Positions 12,499-25,316 of a stretch of 64,000 nt of DNA are shown here, in pieces. Made by a program: the position numbers and the translations under genes. This DNA is from Paragyromitra xinjiangensis (lineage: Eukaryota > Ascomycota > Pezizomycetes > Pezizales > Discinaceae): positions 1,612,001 to 1,676,000 of the forward strand of contig JBCAMK010000001.1 of NCBI GenBank assembly GCA_038503065.1, given 5' to 3'. Under the pieces are notes generated by a model that saw nothing but the letters and a program-made list of their open reading frames with translations, searched no databases and was not told where the DNA came from. Every line of letters begins with the position of its first letter. Within the stretch, counting starts at the first letter, position 1.

Positions 12499-14598
12499 TA
12501 TGGAAATAATAATGTCGGGTGGTATCTGTGACCAGTGGTGATCAATTAGGGAGTATCTTCTAGAGCTCTGAAACCCTCTCCAAGGATAGGTAAAGGTCCA
12601 TCGATTCGGTACACCCAATTCAAAATTTCATCGTCTAGGAAGAAGAGGCGCTCCGGGTCTAGAAGCTAACCCACTTAAGCCGCGGTTTAGCTAGTATTTT
12701 GCCAGAGAAAACTTGTCTGTACAGTGGGCCTATTATTCTTTTTGTTGCCACCATGGTTCTACTTTTTGGGAGCGTTCTACTAGACGCTTAACTGGCTTCG
12801 TGGCCCGCGGAGTTACACGCTCCAAAACGAAACGGGTACGGTCCAGTTTCCCGAGGAAATGATCTCATACACGTATCCGGTGTGGCAACCCGCAATGTCT
12901 TCTGACCCCTGTGCGGACGGAGACGTTGACGTTTGTGCATCATACCATGTGTATCTCAACCAGCCATAGCCAAGCAAATGACACTGGGCAAGAAGCCAAT
13001 TCCATCTCCAGCAGTGTATTATCTTGTTCTTAAAACAAATGAGATATTTGCTAACTCTTTCTCATAAACTAAAAGCCGGTCATGAGACGGCGGGAGTCGG
13101 TTTGTGGTTTTCATGCTGCCAAGAGTAAAGGTTTATCTAGCTTTTTGCTATGGGTTAGGGCTTGTTAGCGGCCGATCATAGATTTCTAGCCTTATCTAAC
13201 ACGGATATGCTTGCTGGACGCGCTATTGGGGCAACCGGGTAAACGGTTAGGCCCTCGAGCTGCCCAGATCGGTAGCAGATTTGGGCTTTACGGCTGGTCT
13301 CTGTATAGATTTGCGATCAGTGAGTAGAGTCGCTCCTGGGTGTGACGAAACTGGGGGGTGGCGGATCTGAGAAAAGGAGTCAACTAAATCAAATCTTTTG
13401 ATCCTCTTATTTATTGAGAAGATCCTTCTTGTCATTCTTGGGTTTTGTCAGTATCTTTCTGCTTTTCTTTTTGATTCGTCATAGATTTTGGATGAAATTC
13501 GTCACACCTCCAATTTCGTCACACTCAGGAGCGGCTCTATACCTGTGTCCAACAAATTCCCGGAATGAGATGTACGATGCAAGCACCCAGTAGCCTCTGT
13601 ATCTCTAGTGTGATTATATAAGACTGCTAAAGGGAAAGTAGAAGTGGGAATAGGGCTCTTGGGCTGTTCTACGGCGGACTTGAAGTTATCGTATATGATC
13701 CGTGGTCACCCGCCTGTGGGAGTTTTTTTTTGAAGACTGATCAGAACTAGAAAATTCTGGATCATAGTTGGAAGTTGATGCATACATGTATGTACATCTT
13801 GACTATCAAGTTATTTTTCGCTTGCAGCTGCATTTTATGTTGGCACGTGCACAACTGCCTGTATACAACCCCAGGTGTGCGCCTTGCTACTTATCGTTAT
13901 ATTAATGCCATGTACCTACCGGAGCAGATACCAGAGGTTTCGGAAAGGGAACGGAGTTGACGATGTCGGCACTTTGTATGTGCTACGTAGGTCATGTTAG
14001 TAGTTGTGGTTAGTCTGGGTAAAATACTCTCACGAATTTTACCTGTGCGACTTGAATCTCCCTACAATAGTGTGAAACGTGTCCCTTAACGATTTTCTAC
14101 GTCGTACCAGTTTCTACGCCTTATTGTTCCTCTGTAGGTGTTGTGGAGTACATAGAGTGCTTACTTGCGGCTCTTTTCCATTTCCGCCTGGTAGACTGTG
14201 TAACTAGGCTGCCATGAGTTCCACCAACATTGTCACCCCATTGGGTGCACAGCCCACAAGGTTGATACAGTTGCAGTGTGCTTTTGGCGCATTCAGCCTT
14301 GCGTTCGAAGCTCCCCGCCAATGACGCGATGCAACAGTTACTCCACATTCCTGTTGGGGCGTTTTTCTGGTACTCACTTATTTTCCCAGGCTACAGTGAC
14401 TCTGCTCTCCGACTTTCAGCATTGTGACCGGAGGGTGGGTATATCAATACACGTTTCTCCCTCTTTTTGCTAGTTCTTCTTTTCTTTCCATCCATTTCTT
14501 GCCCACCAAAATCTACGGAAGTGTCAATACTTTTGTACCTTCGGACAACCTAGCCCGCTAATAGCCTTACGGGATTTGCCAGTAGATAGTAGCTAGCA
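12499..14598. other. Gene-free interval upstream of the Rho GTPase gene
   Basis: No supportable gene. Short frames exist, but none has motifs or splice partners. The last 200 bases are pyrimidine-richer and probably hold the promoter and 5' leader of the Rho gene. Confidence 0.4.
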
Positions 14599-15364
14599 AT
14601 GAAGGTATGAATAATACCCCCACGTGCACCTGCTCCACACTAGGTATCGTTTGTAGACTATTGAGCCCGAGCTCATTACCGAGACCTCATGTTCACCTCT
14701 TCTCATTAACAATACGTAACGGTACTGACTACCCCGTTTCAAACAGTCTCGCCATTCTAGGCCTGGACCCGATCGCCCCCTCCGCCGGAAACTGGTTATA
14801 GTCGGTGACGGCGCCTGTGGGAAAACATGTCTTCTCATGCGCTACACCAAAGACCAGTTCGACCCCGAAGGCTACATCCCAACGGTTTTCGATAACTATG
14901 TTACTGATGTGAATCTGTCTGACGGGCGCAACGTGGAGCTGGCCCTCTGGGATACGGCGGGACAGGAGGATTATGATCGACTACGACCACTTAGCTACCC
15001 TGATTCGCACGTAATACTTATTTGCATATCTGTCGACTCGCCAGACTCACTGCAGAACGTGTATGAGAAATGGATTCAAGAGGTGAACCACTTCTGTAGC
15101 GGATTGCCAGCTTTATTGATTGGCTGTAAGAAGGATCTGAGGAACGATGAGGTGACGAAGAGGAAGCTGTGGGAGAGCGCAGGAAAACATCCGTTGACGG
15201 AGAAGGATGGGATAAACGCAGCGAGGGAGTTGAATATGGAGACATATTTGGAATGTTCAGCAAAGACAGGGGAGGGAGTGAAGACCGTGTTTGAGGAGGC
15301 AACGAGAATCTCGTTGATGTACCCCGTCCGCCGGCCCAGACCAGGAATCTGTGTGATTTTGTGA
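14599..15364 (+). CDS. Rho-family small GTPase (Rho1-like)
   Basis: Proposed exons are 14599-14604 and 14747-15364, giving 207 aa. The intron starts GTATGA, has a TACTGAC branch site near 14723 and ends CAG at 14746. It is phase 0, and the frame runs from MK straight into the G domain. Visible motifs are the P-loop GDGACGKT, switch I PTVFDNY, switch II DTAGQE, the GCKKDL base-recognition motif, ECSAKT, and a C-terminal CVIL box predicting geranylgeranylation. The Rho-specific insert ([18 protein letters not shown]) is present. [25 protein letters not shown] is split here only by its own wording and matches Rho1, but the segment after the P-loop ([10 protein letters not shown]) and most of the C-terminal half diverge, so this may be a second Rho1-type paralogue. 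Rho1 acts at the plasma membrane on glucan synthase, Pkc1 and actin. The two-codon first exon is the least certain part; if it is wrong, the true start lies further upstream. Confidence 0.82.
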
Positions 15365-16599
15365 GGAATAAGAACTAAGATGTTTATTTGAAATTATTTG
15401 GGATGAATTTTTTGATTCAGAGGAGCTGAGGTGGTGGGTTTTGTTACTTGTTATCATATTCTGCTTTCATGTACTTCACATATCTTGTCCTTAGCCAAAG
15501 AAAGAGGGGGGATAGGTAATCATACTATTTTTATTACAATCTGAATGGTGTTTATAGGCAGGTACGGCCCGAATATTTCGTCAACCCATAGGAAACGTGC
15601 AAATACATATAAGTCACCAGGAATGAAACCCCTGGCTCTTAATGCCCTACATGCACTCTCGTTGCAGAGAGAACTCAGGCCACGACGAAGATAGACCACA
15701 CGGCCAGACTTCCCTCTGACTCTTCAGCTTCTGCATCGGAACTTACCGTCTATAACGATCGGTACCCTTCGTAGGCTCCGGCAGATAAGCACCGGCCCTT
15801 GCGTCCACAACCCACCACGAAAAATAAATAACTAAAAGCATACCTATTTGGGATCTCAGCCTTCGTGGTTGGCCGCAGTGTCAAAGTGGGTCGTTTTCTT
15901 GTTTGTGTTTCCATTTCTGCCCATGTGACAGGATCATCGGCAGCTTGCGGCTAGTGGGTGAGGGTTCCAAAGCACGCCACGCGAAAAGCATCTCAGAGTG
16001 AAACCCCTCGGAATCATCGGGAACGGCGTTTATCGTCAATGGAAGGTTTAGAGGATTATGTTAGTGTGGGCTGAGGTGCTGGTGTCGGGTTGGTATTGGA
16101 TTTTCATTGTCTCCTTTATTCTAGGTCCTTTCTTCGTTCATAACGCGCCAGCTCAGCAGAACGAGCCAAAAGTCTGAACGGATCAATCATGGCGGTGTAT
16201 TTTATCATACCCATCGAAAACTGTACCAACTACTGGCCCTGGCTAGGTTTCAATTTTCAGCAAGTTCGTAGCCAACATTACTTCATCATTGATCACTCGC
16301 TGATATGCCTTCTGCGCCGAGTGCTGCTGGGCGTGGGCAACAATTCAATCACCGGGGACCCAGATTGCTCGATCATGTAAATGGCTTTGAACGGCTTGAT
16401 ACCGGCGAACGGATAAGACACTACGATTGTGTGTGTTACTGCTCGGTACCTGCCTTTGTTTAATTCTGCTTTGTTCAAGACAACAAAGGCTACGTTGATT
16501 AAAAGAGCGAGAAACGGATGCAGAACAGTCTTTTATTACCTTCAATATCAAACACTGCGGTACCCTCACCTCTCCCTTTTCTTTCCCAAGATTTTACTC
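15365..16599. other. Intergenic region between the Rho gene and the coiled-coil gene
   Basis: It holds the 3' flank of the Rho gene and the 5' flank of the coiled-coil gene. An open frame continues upstream of 16600 in the coiled-coil frame to 16429, but its composition there is not like the acidic, serine-rich N-terminus that follows, so I start that protein at 16600. No other feature is seen. Confidence 0.4.
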
Positions 16600-19500
16600 A
16601 TGAGCTCCTCTGACGATAATTCTAGCAACGGCTCCGACAAAAGCTCTAACGAGAGCTCAGATTATAAGAGAGATCGTATAGACTGGGACCCTGATAAAGC
16701 AGTATTCACCTTTCCCAGGATGCACTCCCACGACGGAAGCAAGAAGAAAAAGCGACAAAGGTCTCTACCGCCGCTGAGCAGAACCCCCTTGTCATTGCAA
16801 GACTCGGACTCTGTAGAAGAGCAAACGTTCCCTATGTCCCGAAAAAGGAAACGGAATACCAGCACTAAAACACCCTTGTCCATAAAATACCCTAAACTCC
16901 CTCCCTCCCCAACCTACCATAGTAACAAATCGCAGCCTGCTTCGCCAGAGCCTATCAAAGAGGATTCATTCCATGATCTGGTTAAAGAAAACAACGAACT
17001 AAGAGCTCGAATTCAGGCATTTGAACATGTTGATCATCAATTCCTTGAAGCTGCTTCGTTAATCGGCGAAGCCGCTTTCTCGAGTCCTGTGGAAGGATGC
17101 GATAACGAGCCTTTACAGCAGATACTACGCGATATCGGCACCCCCGCAGCAGAAGGATGTCTTGTACTTCTCGAAAGGCTTGCCGAGATGCGGGATGACC
17201 TCGCTGCCTCTCAGGTCCGGGAGTCGGAACAGTTCCTCAGGATCGAGGAGCTCGATGAAACATCACACCAAGTAGGAACACTACTGGAGAAAATTAAATC
17301 ACTTGAGCAAAGCAAAACAGCGCTCGAGAAAGATTATGCGGAATTAAATCTCAAGGCATTGAATAAGAGCATGAGGCTTCAAGAGACAGACCAGCAGATT
17401 AAAGCACTGGTGCTAGGGAACAAGAGATTCAAAGAGATTCAAATAAATGATAGGAAGACTATCTCGAAGCTGCGGGTGGAAGTTAAGGATTTGAAGAACA
17501 AGAATCACCACTTAGAACGCCAGGAAACCCAGCTCAAGAAATCAACACAGGCCAGCCTCACCGTTTTGGAAAGATTTTATGAAAAATTTCGAGGGGAAAA
17601 ATCTGAGGGTGGACCCGGATCGGACCGTATTCACGAAAACAATCCTATTGAACGGTCTGCGACCTACGACGCGGAGAATAAGAAGGCTGCGGTGGCATTG
17701 GCCAGAGTGATGGACATGTTAAACGCGAATGACTTCGTTAGCATATTCAACTCGTTATCTGCAGAAAACCCATTTGATTTTCCTACATTCAGTTCTTTTT
17801 CGGACAGTATTGAGGTATTCAGGATGCAACCCCCGCTCACACCAGAACATACCGGCAGCTCTCCCGAACCCGCCATCTATAAAGACGACCCTCCGCTTCC
17901 CATACTGAACCCTGACTGTCTTATTATCCGCGAAGACGATCCTTGCAGAGATTTGAGGTTACTCCTTGCAACCAATCAAGACATGTGGCAGGCCTGGGCA
18001 CGGAGCTATCAATACTTACATGATCGAATGCTCGGGGACTTGGAAGATGAGATCGGTCGCCTAGAAGATGGACTCAGGGACACACAAGACGAGGCCGATC
18101 AGGAAGCCGAAAAAAACGTGAAACTGGCCAAAACTAACTCAGAACTCTTGGAGAGAATTTCGTCGATCAATGAGGGAGTTATGTTTCGTGGAAACCTGCT
18201 AGAGATCCTTCAGGAAAACAGCCTAAAATATGAAAAGGCTCCACCGAATCAGAGGAACACGCTACGTATTTTACTGTCAGCGATGCTAGACGGCCTCCAA
18301 CAGCGAGAGAAGCTTTTACGTGAAGCAGGTACAGATCAACAAGACCCAAATCTAAGCCCAAACTCGAGGCTAGGCTGGGGCCTAGATGAGTATATGAATC
18401 CAGCCCGGTCAGAGGTGCCTGCCGATAACCAAAACCCTCTACTAAAGGGAAACCCCGAGGAGGCCCTGAGGAGGGAAAACGAAGAGCTACGAAACGGAAT
18501 CAATAAGCTTCTAGCGCAACTCGGAGAGTTGAGGTCATGTGACGATGTCAGGGAGGAACTTGAGCAAACCAAGAAGGAACTCGAAAAAACCAGGAAGGAA
18601 CTTGAACAAACCAAGAAGGAACTCGAAAAAACCAGGAAGGAACTCGAACAAACCAGGAAGGAACTCGAAAAAGTGAGGAAGGAGGCCCTGAAGGGGAAAA
18701 AAGGGGGGTCGCAAGACAGAATCAATGAGCTTGAAGCGCAACTCGGAGAGTTGAGATCGTGTGACGATGTCAGAAAGGAACTTAAGCAAACCAAGAAGGA
18801 ACTCAAACAAGCCAGGAAAGAACTCGAACGTACTAAGAAAGAAATGAGTGATCTGGAAAATAGGCTTTCCATGCGTGCACTAGACGACAGAACTTACCAG
18901 GCAGAGTTGAAAAAGGTGTTGGAAAAACAGAGAATAAGGTATGTGAAAAGGATCAATATATTACATAGGCGAAAGCAAGAAGAAATGTTTTCTATCAAGA
19001 GTTCATTTGAAGCAGCCGAAAACGTCACGTTAGCAGATTTGTTAAGGCAAGACGGGCCACCAATTAAGGAATATAGTGATGTTTGGTTCGCGACACAGTG
19101 GAATGAGCTCTACGACAAAGTCCTGATACTTTGTAACATTAACTATTGTGGGCGTTCAGATCATCGAGAGTATGATTATCGAGCGAGCGCGGCACGGGAT
19201 GAACTTCTTTCCTATTATCTAAGGGATACTGTTCTTTCGGAGAATACTATGCATGGACGTATAAATGACCCCACCAAGCTCTTTGGACAGACATTCAGAG
19301 CAAATGTAGCTGTCGCAATCGTCTTTAGGATACTGGTTGAGGAAATATTCGATCCAATAAGGTTCTTGTTGAACTTACAATTTCAGGATCCTACTCAACG
19401 TTGGAGGACAAAGCTACAACTCAGGTTCGCATTCGAGGAATATGGTACCCCGGAACAAGAAAGCAAACGCGGATTCCAGGATAGAACAAGTTGGTGTATA

Positions 19501-20343
19501 AGAAGAGCAGCAGAACAAGGGATGCCGGAGTACCACCCAAGAAGGCGAAGGACTGAGGATCTCAATTACATGAGAGAGATGGAAAACAAGAATTACGAAG
19601 ACGATAACGATATTGGTATGTAAACTCATCAGCATCAGCCCATCTTCTCTCTATACTAACCCTTGGTGCGCTATCCCCTACCAGATGCTCTCGTTCTTAA
19701 CACCACGAGAGCCAAGATGATGCTTGCTATGTTCCAAAGCTTGGACGATGAAATTTTACATAAGAGATTTCAAGAACTCCGCGCTGACGTCTCCATGCTT
19801 ATTCGAGACACACTCTCACCTCTTCGTCTGCCCCGAAATGGGGTACCCCCCCTAGATGAAAAGGAAGCATGGGATGGACAATCTCTCAAGCTTGGGGTCG
19901 AGGAAATTCTCAAATTCGCTTTCAATCTGGCCGTGACCATGAGGTCCCAACGCAGAATCATCTATGTCAACTTGGAAGAATTAGAGTTATTGGCCATGAT
20001 ACCTTTCAAGATGAACAACATGACAGATGTTGAGCAACCCGAAAGTAACAGTTATAACGAACGAAACAAACACGACGGAAGGATACAGACAAAAGTAGAT
20101 GAATTTGAGATGGCCCAAATGGCTCCATTTGGGAAAGTATATGTTGTTGTCCAACCAGCACTATGGAGAAAAGGAACTGAACATGGTGACTTCTCTGCTG
20201 CCAATATTCAAATACTTAGCAAAGCAAAGGTCATCGTTGGCACCAACTTCCCCGGTGGGTTTAAATTCTCTCGCATATCTCCTACTTTACTACATATACG
20301 GGAGTTAGCTAATGAATACGCAGACCCTAATGCACCAGCCTAG
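16600..20343 (+). CDS. Large coiled-coil protein of unknown function, two exons
   Basis: Exons 16600-19615 and 19685-20343 encode 1224 aa. The 69-base intron starts GTATGT, has a TACTAAC branch site and ends CCAG. The split GAT codon keeps frame across it. The N-terminus (MSSSDDNSSNGSDKSSNESS) is acidic and serine-rich, followed by basic patches (KKKKRQRS, RKRKRNTST) that could be nuclear localisation signals. Much of the middle is predicted coiled coil: ELRARIQAFE, LEKIKSLEQSKTALEKDYAEL, and near residues 650-750 an array of ELEQTKK/ELEKTRK heptads. The C-terminal 400 residues are less repetitive and may be globular, ending with a FGKVYVVVQPALW block. I do not recognise the family. The start at 16600 was chosen because the acidic low-complexity N-terminus begins there; 16429 is the alternative. 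A structural or nuclear scaffold role would be a guess. Confidence 0.75.
18556..18681 (+). repeat. 21-base tandem repeat encoding coiled-coil heptads
   Basis: Six consecutive 21-base units each encode one heptad of the form E-L-E-(Q/K)-(T/V)-(K/R)-K. They alternate QTKK and KTRK types, which suggests duplication as 42-base pairs. The array lies in a larger direct duplication: the block coding for AQLGELRSCDDVR occurs first at about 18517 and again at about 18739, each followed by heptads of the same type. Confidence 0.9.
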
Positions 20344-21164
20344 TTCAGCAGCATAACCATTTTTCTGAAGAGAGCCTTCCCCATTTTGAATCTTCTCTCG
20401 AGGTCAGCTCTTCTTTCAACTTCAGCCCCAAATACACCATCTCAAATAATATACGGGTTCCATATTTCAGCCGCTAGTTTTTAGGATATGCACATGCCAT
20501 GCCCCTCGATACACAGTGCTTCTAGGCTCTTTTTTAATTTTACATATATAAAGCAATTTTTGTGACATGAACTGACTACTGTTACATATGGGTACACAAT
20601 ATTTATATGTGAATGATGTTTGGTGACCTGTTTGCCATGGTATTGTTACTGAAATCAACAAGCGCTTAAGCGGACAGGATTTTTTGAGGCTCATATTTGC
20701 GGTGCGATAGCTGCTCGACTCCTAGGAACCTGGGACCATATATGCGGAAAATTATATATTAAATCTAAATAACTATGGGAAATTACCCGATCTTATACCA
20801 AGAGAATTTTTGTGCGTGTGCAAAATTATGTACCTGAAGGATCCAACAATTCTCGGTAACGGATTATTACCTCATCAAAGATTAGATTTTGTTTTCTCCG
20901 TGTGTTATGTAAAGAGGGTCTTATACAGGTCACCACACAGGTCTACCCGGGTTTTACGTTACGCGAATCGATCATGGAGAACATAGATGTGTATGCTCTG
21001 GCCGAATAGAAGATACATGAAAACTCCATGTATAACTTACCACCGAGTGAACACCTTAACCAACCTATAACACAAATTCACCATCTTCTTGTAACTCTTA
21101 CATGACTGAAACGCATAGTTATTACTTGGATTTATTGTATTGCTTTGGCACTTGCCCTGCCCTG
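20344..21164. other. Intergenic region between convergent genes
   Basis: This stretch lies between the 3' ends of the plus-strand coiled-coil gene and the minus-strand 230-aa gene. It is AT-rich (for example near 20745-20775) and shows no gene or repeat. Confidence 0.4.
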
Positions 21165-21857
21165 TCACCATCCCTGCTGGAGGCCGCAAGCATTAAATAT
21201 TTCAGCATAGATCCTATCTCTTTCAAGACTGGGCTCATCTGGTGTGGTGTGGGGTTTATGAGTACCATCCATTCGTGGCCCGGGCCTATTGTTTTCGTGT
21301 TCCGGTTCCGGGTTCCGGATTCCTTTTCTGTGACTTTCGGCATTTTCGATCATTGTTTGAACTTGGACTCTGGCCTCCTCCGCATCCCGAGCCATTAAAA
21401 TGGCATCGAGCGTAGCTTCATCAATTTTCCTCCCTGTTCTATCATTCATCTCAGCGCTAGAAAACATATCAAGTGCCAACACCAAACGACTTAAATCCCC
21501 AAAATACTCCTTAAGGTCGTGAGAATTCAGAGAATCGGGGTCTATGAAATCCGAGCCTGCTAAGTTTCCAAGAATTCGCTTTGTTCGTAAGGACAGGCGC
21601 CTACTGGAGCCAGGCAGCCTAGTTTTCCCTGCCAAGCGCATCTGAAGACAGTCCGCGGAATCTTGAGCCTTGTAGTAAAGGCTGTAAAGAAACTGGATGG
21701 CTCTAGATCTAGCTTCTGATGCCACAAGGTAAAGCTTCTTATTGGGGACACACAACGGAGCCACATAATAATTTTCTGTACTTACGACTCCACTGCTATT
21801 AGCAACAGCAGGAGCATTTACCTGTACGAAGCCCTGAAGTCTGTTCCAAGTTATCAT
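21165..21857 (-). CDS. Unrecognised protein, 230 aa
   Basis: A single-exon frame starting MITWNRLQGFVQ. The composition is protein-like: a hydrophobic/aromatic segment (ENYYVAPLCVPNKKLYLVASEARSRAIQFLYSLYY split here by my comment at residues about 30-64), a basic stretch (RRLSLRTKR), a helical acidic stretch (LDAILMARDAEEARVQVQ) and a polar proline-rich tail. The ATG at 21855-21857 is preceded on the coding strand by a C/T-rich leader. It has no signal peptide or recognised domain. It could be the last exon of a longer gene: a 103-codon frame on the same strand at 22417-22728, containing a KLYLASRW block weakly like KLYLVASEAR here, may be a related or 5' fragment. Function unknown. Confidence 0.5.
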   Translation of the reverse strand: MITWNRLQGFVQVNAPAVANSSGVVSTENYYVAPLCVPNKKLYLVASEARSRAIQFLYSLYYKAQDSADCLQMRLAGKTRLPGSSRRLSLRTKRILGNLAGSDFIDPDSLNSHDLKEYFGDLSRLVLALDMFSSAEMNDRTGRKIDEATLDAILMARDAEEARVQVQTMIENAESHRKGIRNPEPEHENNRPGPRMDGTHKPHTTPDEPSLERDRIYAEIFNACGLQQGW

Positions 21858-24800
21858 GAGCAAGACTTCTCGGAATGAAGAAGGTATTGGTTTTGGATTA
21901 GGTTGTGTTGAGACTTTTAGTGCCTAAGCTCGTACAAAAAAAAAGTCAATATAAACCTCAGCTGAAAATATTTCTGTGCACGCGTGCAATCCCAAAGGGT
22001 CTACTGTCGATATTCAAGACAATTGCTAACCTATCTCAGGTAATGATTATGAAGTATGAGGCGATGTCTGTTGTTATTCTAGAATATGTTTTTTCTTAAA
22101 CCTATGGTTAGGTATTTCAATTCAGTAGCGTCTCCGCCCCTACCATCAAAATTATATTTTCTAGCTAATAGAATTCCCGCGTGGGTGAAGGCCCAAAAGA
22201 TAGACTATTTATTGATAGGACTAACTTTCCCCATAGTATGAAATAATCGCATTAATTACTACCCAATTAGGCAATATCCACCATGAACTCTTTCAATGCT
22301 GAGAAATTGAATGGCGGTACTGAAGAATCGAGCATTAAAGTAGCCCTACCCCGCCCCCATCTACCACGCTGACATATGCTACGTACTATCCCACTATTTT
22401 TTTCAAAAATTCTATGCTACGAGTCCTCTAACCTAGTAGAATGGAATTTCTCCACCGCCTCCCGAAAATTCTCCCTAGCTCCTTCTTTCCTTTTGGCCCA
22501 GCCAGAGAGATATCTTTTCAGTCGGTTTACAATACCGAGAGTTGATGTTTCACGTTTGTTCATTATATACAAGCTACAGGTTGGTATGATCGATCTAGAT
22601 AAGATTGCGAAACCGTTCCAACGACTTGCTAAATAAAGTTTTTGACGTGAGTAAACCCCAGCAATAACTTCAATTCCATTCAAAATGAGCAGTCCCCTAA
22701 ATATTGGGGAATCATTCTTAAGCACCAAGAGAATGGAAGTAATCTCGCACGGCTACGCTATGGCGAAAATTCAACTCTAGGAATGCCGTCAGTTAAACAT
22801 TCTTCTAGAATCTAGGTTAAAATGTGGTGGGTTTGGTCCCCGTTCACTCCCAAAAAACCCGAGAAATATTTAGGGTTTTCACGGCTGTCTTGGGGAACTA
22901 GGGAAATGTTTATTAGCGAGTGAACCTAAGGTTCCCCGTACAAATAAGAACGAGGGTAAATAGTTCACTTTCCTCTCATCAAGAGTCCTACCGAAAGCCT
23001 CAACGGAAAGTTAAGATTTCCTTTAGTGTGTCATCGATTATTCCATCACACCCACAACTCACTTCCCTATCATAACATGTAACCGTAACACTTTGCCCGC
23101 AGCCCTATTCTTGCCTAACAGAAACCCGTAATCATATCATATACGTATCAACGAGACTAAAGCTAAACTGCGACTCGGTCACCTCCGGCATACACCAGAA
23201 TTCGGAGCTATCACAACTCCGACAGAATTAACTGGTGATGGTCCAATGAAAATATGCTCTGCACCGTTTAAAAAAAATGAGACACGTATCGATCAAGGTA
23301 ATAACCACACCAAGCCCCACCAGAGGTATAATCTTTATGTCCTAGCTTCCAGCACCTATACAACCAGAGTATTAACGAAGGCTCCCTTGGTAGCATCTGA
23401 AGTGTGTTGCTTTAATATCGGTGAACAACCCATAGAGGGTTAGTTGTGTTCCACCCCTAACCTTTTCATCTGACACACCGTGGCCGGGAGTCTGCCATAC
23501 CTGTAGGAATACTTTTCGTAAGTCAAACTGCGGCCAACAAGTAAAGGGACATCGCCAAATGTCAAAGTATAGTGTCATAAACTCTAACTCTATCAAAGGA
23601 AAATGATTCCGCGGTAATTGCAGAACAAAGCAGCACTTTTATAATAGCGGACTGGATTCCAAGTGCAACATCCCTCGACTTACGCATAAGGTGCTGTCAA
23701 ACCTGAGTACTGAGTTGCTAGATGGTGGGTATGTTCTAGTTGTATGTTTAACTAACGCTCACTCAAGGGTGTGCACGTGCACGCTATATTTCTCGACAAT
23801 ACCCAGGCATGGCCTAAACACAATTCCCTTAAACTCTTCCAGGTTGATCCAAAACCTCAACTCCACCCATCTTTCGAAAAAGTTTCTCGTAAGTGTCTGT
23901 GCACCTTGCAAAGGTCCCCCCGTGGAAGATGCGACATTACGAAACAGTTCGGGTTCTATCAACCGTTCTTACATTAACCCTAAATCTCAAAGTCCGATAA
24001 AGTGTGTGCAAGGATGCAAAATCACAGGCCATGCTAGAGTACAGTGGACCACGCAATACATAGTTTCAGCCGCAAAATCCCAAATTCCCCAACACATTGA
24101 AGCCACCAAGCAAAGTAACATGTCCGGTAGAGTACCTGGCTAAACCTAAACACTGGTGATATTTCAAGCATAGATACACGTACTGCAATTATAATGACAA
24201 TAATGCATACATATTTACTCTCCTCACCCAGACCACAGTCAACAGCACCCCCTACCCTGAGAAAAGCGTCGCTATTGCCAGGGTTTGAAGCTGCGGGTGG
24301 CGCGACGGTCGGCAGACCAGCCCGGTATACTCTGCGTGACAGGCGCAAAACGCCGTCGGAGAGCCGAAAGAAGCCAGGGAATTTGCGCCCATCGAGGGTA
24401 GAGCGGAAAGCCTAGGATTTTGATGCAGGAGAAACGGAACGGACGGACCACGTTCTCCCCCTCCCTCCACCACTGCCGAGCAAGCCAAACAATTAGAAGA
24501 AACGCCATTTAGGCACACGCGCTCCACACATCTATCCTGCCATGTTGACAGCACAGGGCATTGCTGTCTTGATACGATCGGATTCAAGATCCCCAAGGAA
24601 GTAGCCACACTTTGCCATTGTGGCAGAATATACACATCGATACTCCTAGTAGGGTTCTCCACTACCGCATAATCAAACAGAACCACATCCATCGAATCAG
24701 ACGTGTTTTGGATTAATGTTTTTCTTTCTCCTTTTAGGCATTGACTTTCGTAAAGAGTCCCTTTAGACACCAGAGGTATCGATTTTAGGTTCGAATAATA

Positions 24801-25316
24801 AGGAGAGAATATTTACCATATGCAACCACACACCAAATGACAAAAACTCCATAAGAAAAATATATATAAAAAAACAAGAACCCCCAAAGTACAGTTTGAC
24901 TACGGATATATCGATGAGAAGCATTCGCAGCTGAGCATAAGCTAGAGTCTCGAAAATTCGGAGACTAGTAAAAGTGAAAGTAGATCTGGAGAGAAATAGC
25001 ATGTCATACAGTTCGTTAAAACAGAATAATGAAAAAAAATAGAAAGGTATAAAATAAGGATTCAACAAACCCAAGCACACATGGAACACGAAAAAGAAAG
25101 GTAGAACCACAGATACAAATATGTATATGAACAGGCTTTTGATGCCTTCCTTTCTCAGAGGAGCAGCAGATGATGATGGTGATGATGACGATGATGTGAA
25201 GTATTAGGTCCTTGGTTTCCAATGATGAGAATCACGGCCCACGAGGACCGAAAATAAAGTCTGCCTGATGAAGAACTGAAGCGAAAGAATGTCAAGAAAG
25301 AGGCAAGGAAATACAC
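21858..25316. other. Gene-poor interval with one doubtful minus-strand frame
   Basis: A 103-codon minus-strand frame at 22417-22728 ends with a basic, charged segment (NRLKRYLSGWAKRKEGAREN) and could be an exon or relic, but no splice partner is clear. A 172-codon minus-strand frame at 24252-24770 lacks protein-like features. From 24.8 to 25.3 kb the DNA is AT-rich and probably contains the 3' UTR of the 305-aa gene to its right, with GAT/ATG trinucleotide repeats near 25165-25197. Confidence 0.35.

Noticed and set aside
18336..18872. Minus-strand frames of 178 and 91 codons across the heptad repeats
   Set aside because: They are antisense shadows of the 21-base repeats in the coiled-coil gene and inherit their lack of stops.
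24252..24770. Minus-strand frame of 172 codons
   Set aside because: No recognisable motif, many scattered cysteines and prolines, and overlapping open frames in other phases; not supportable as a gene.
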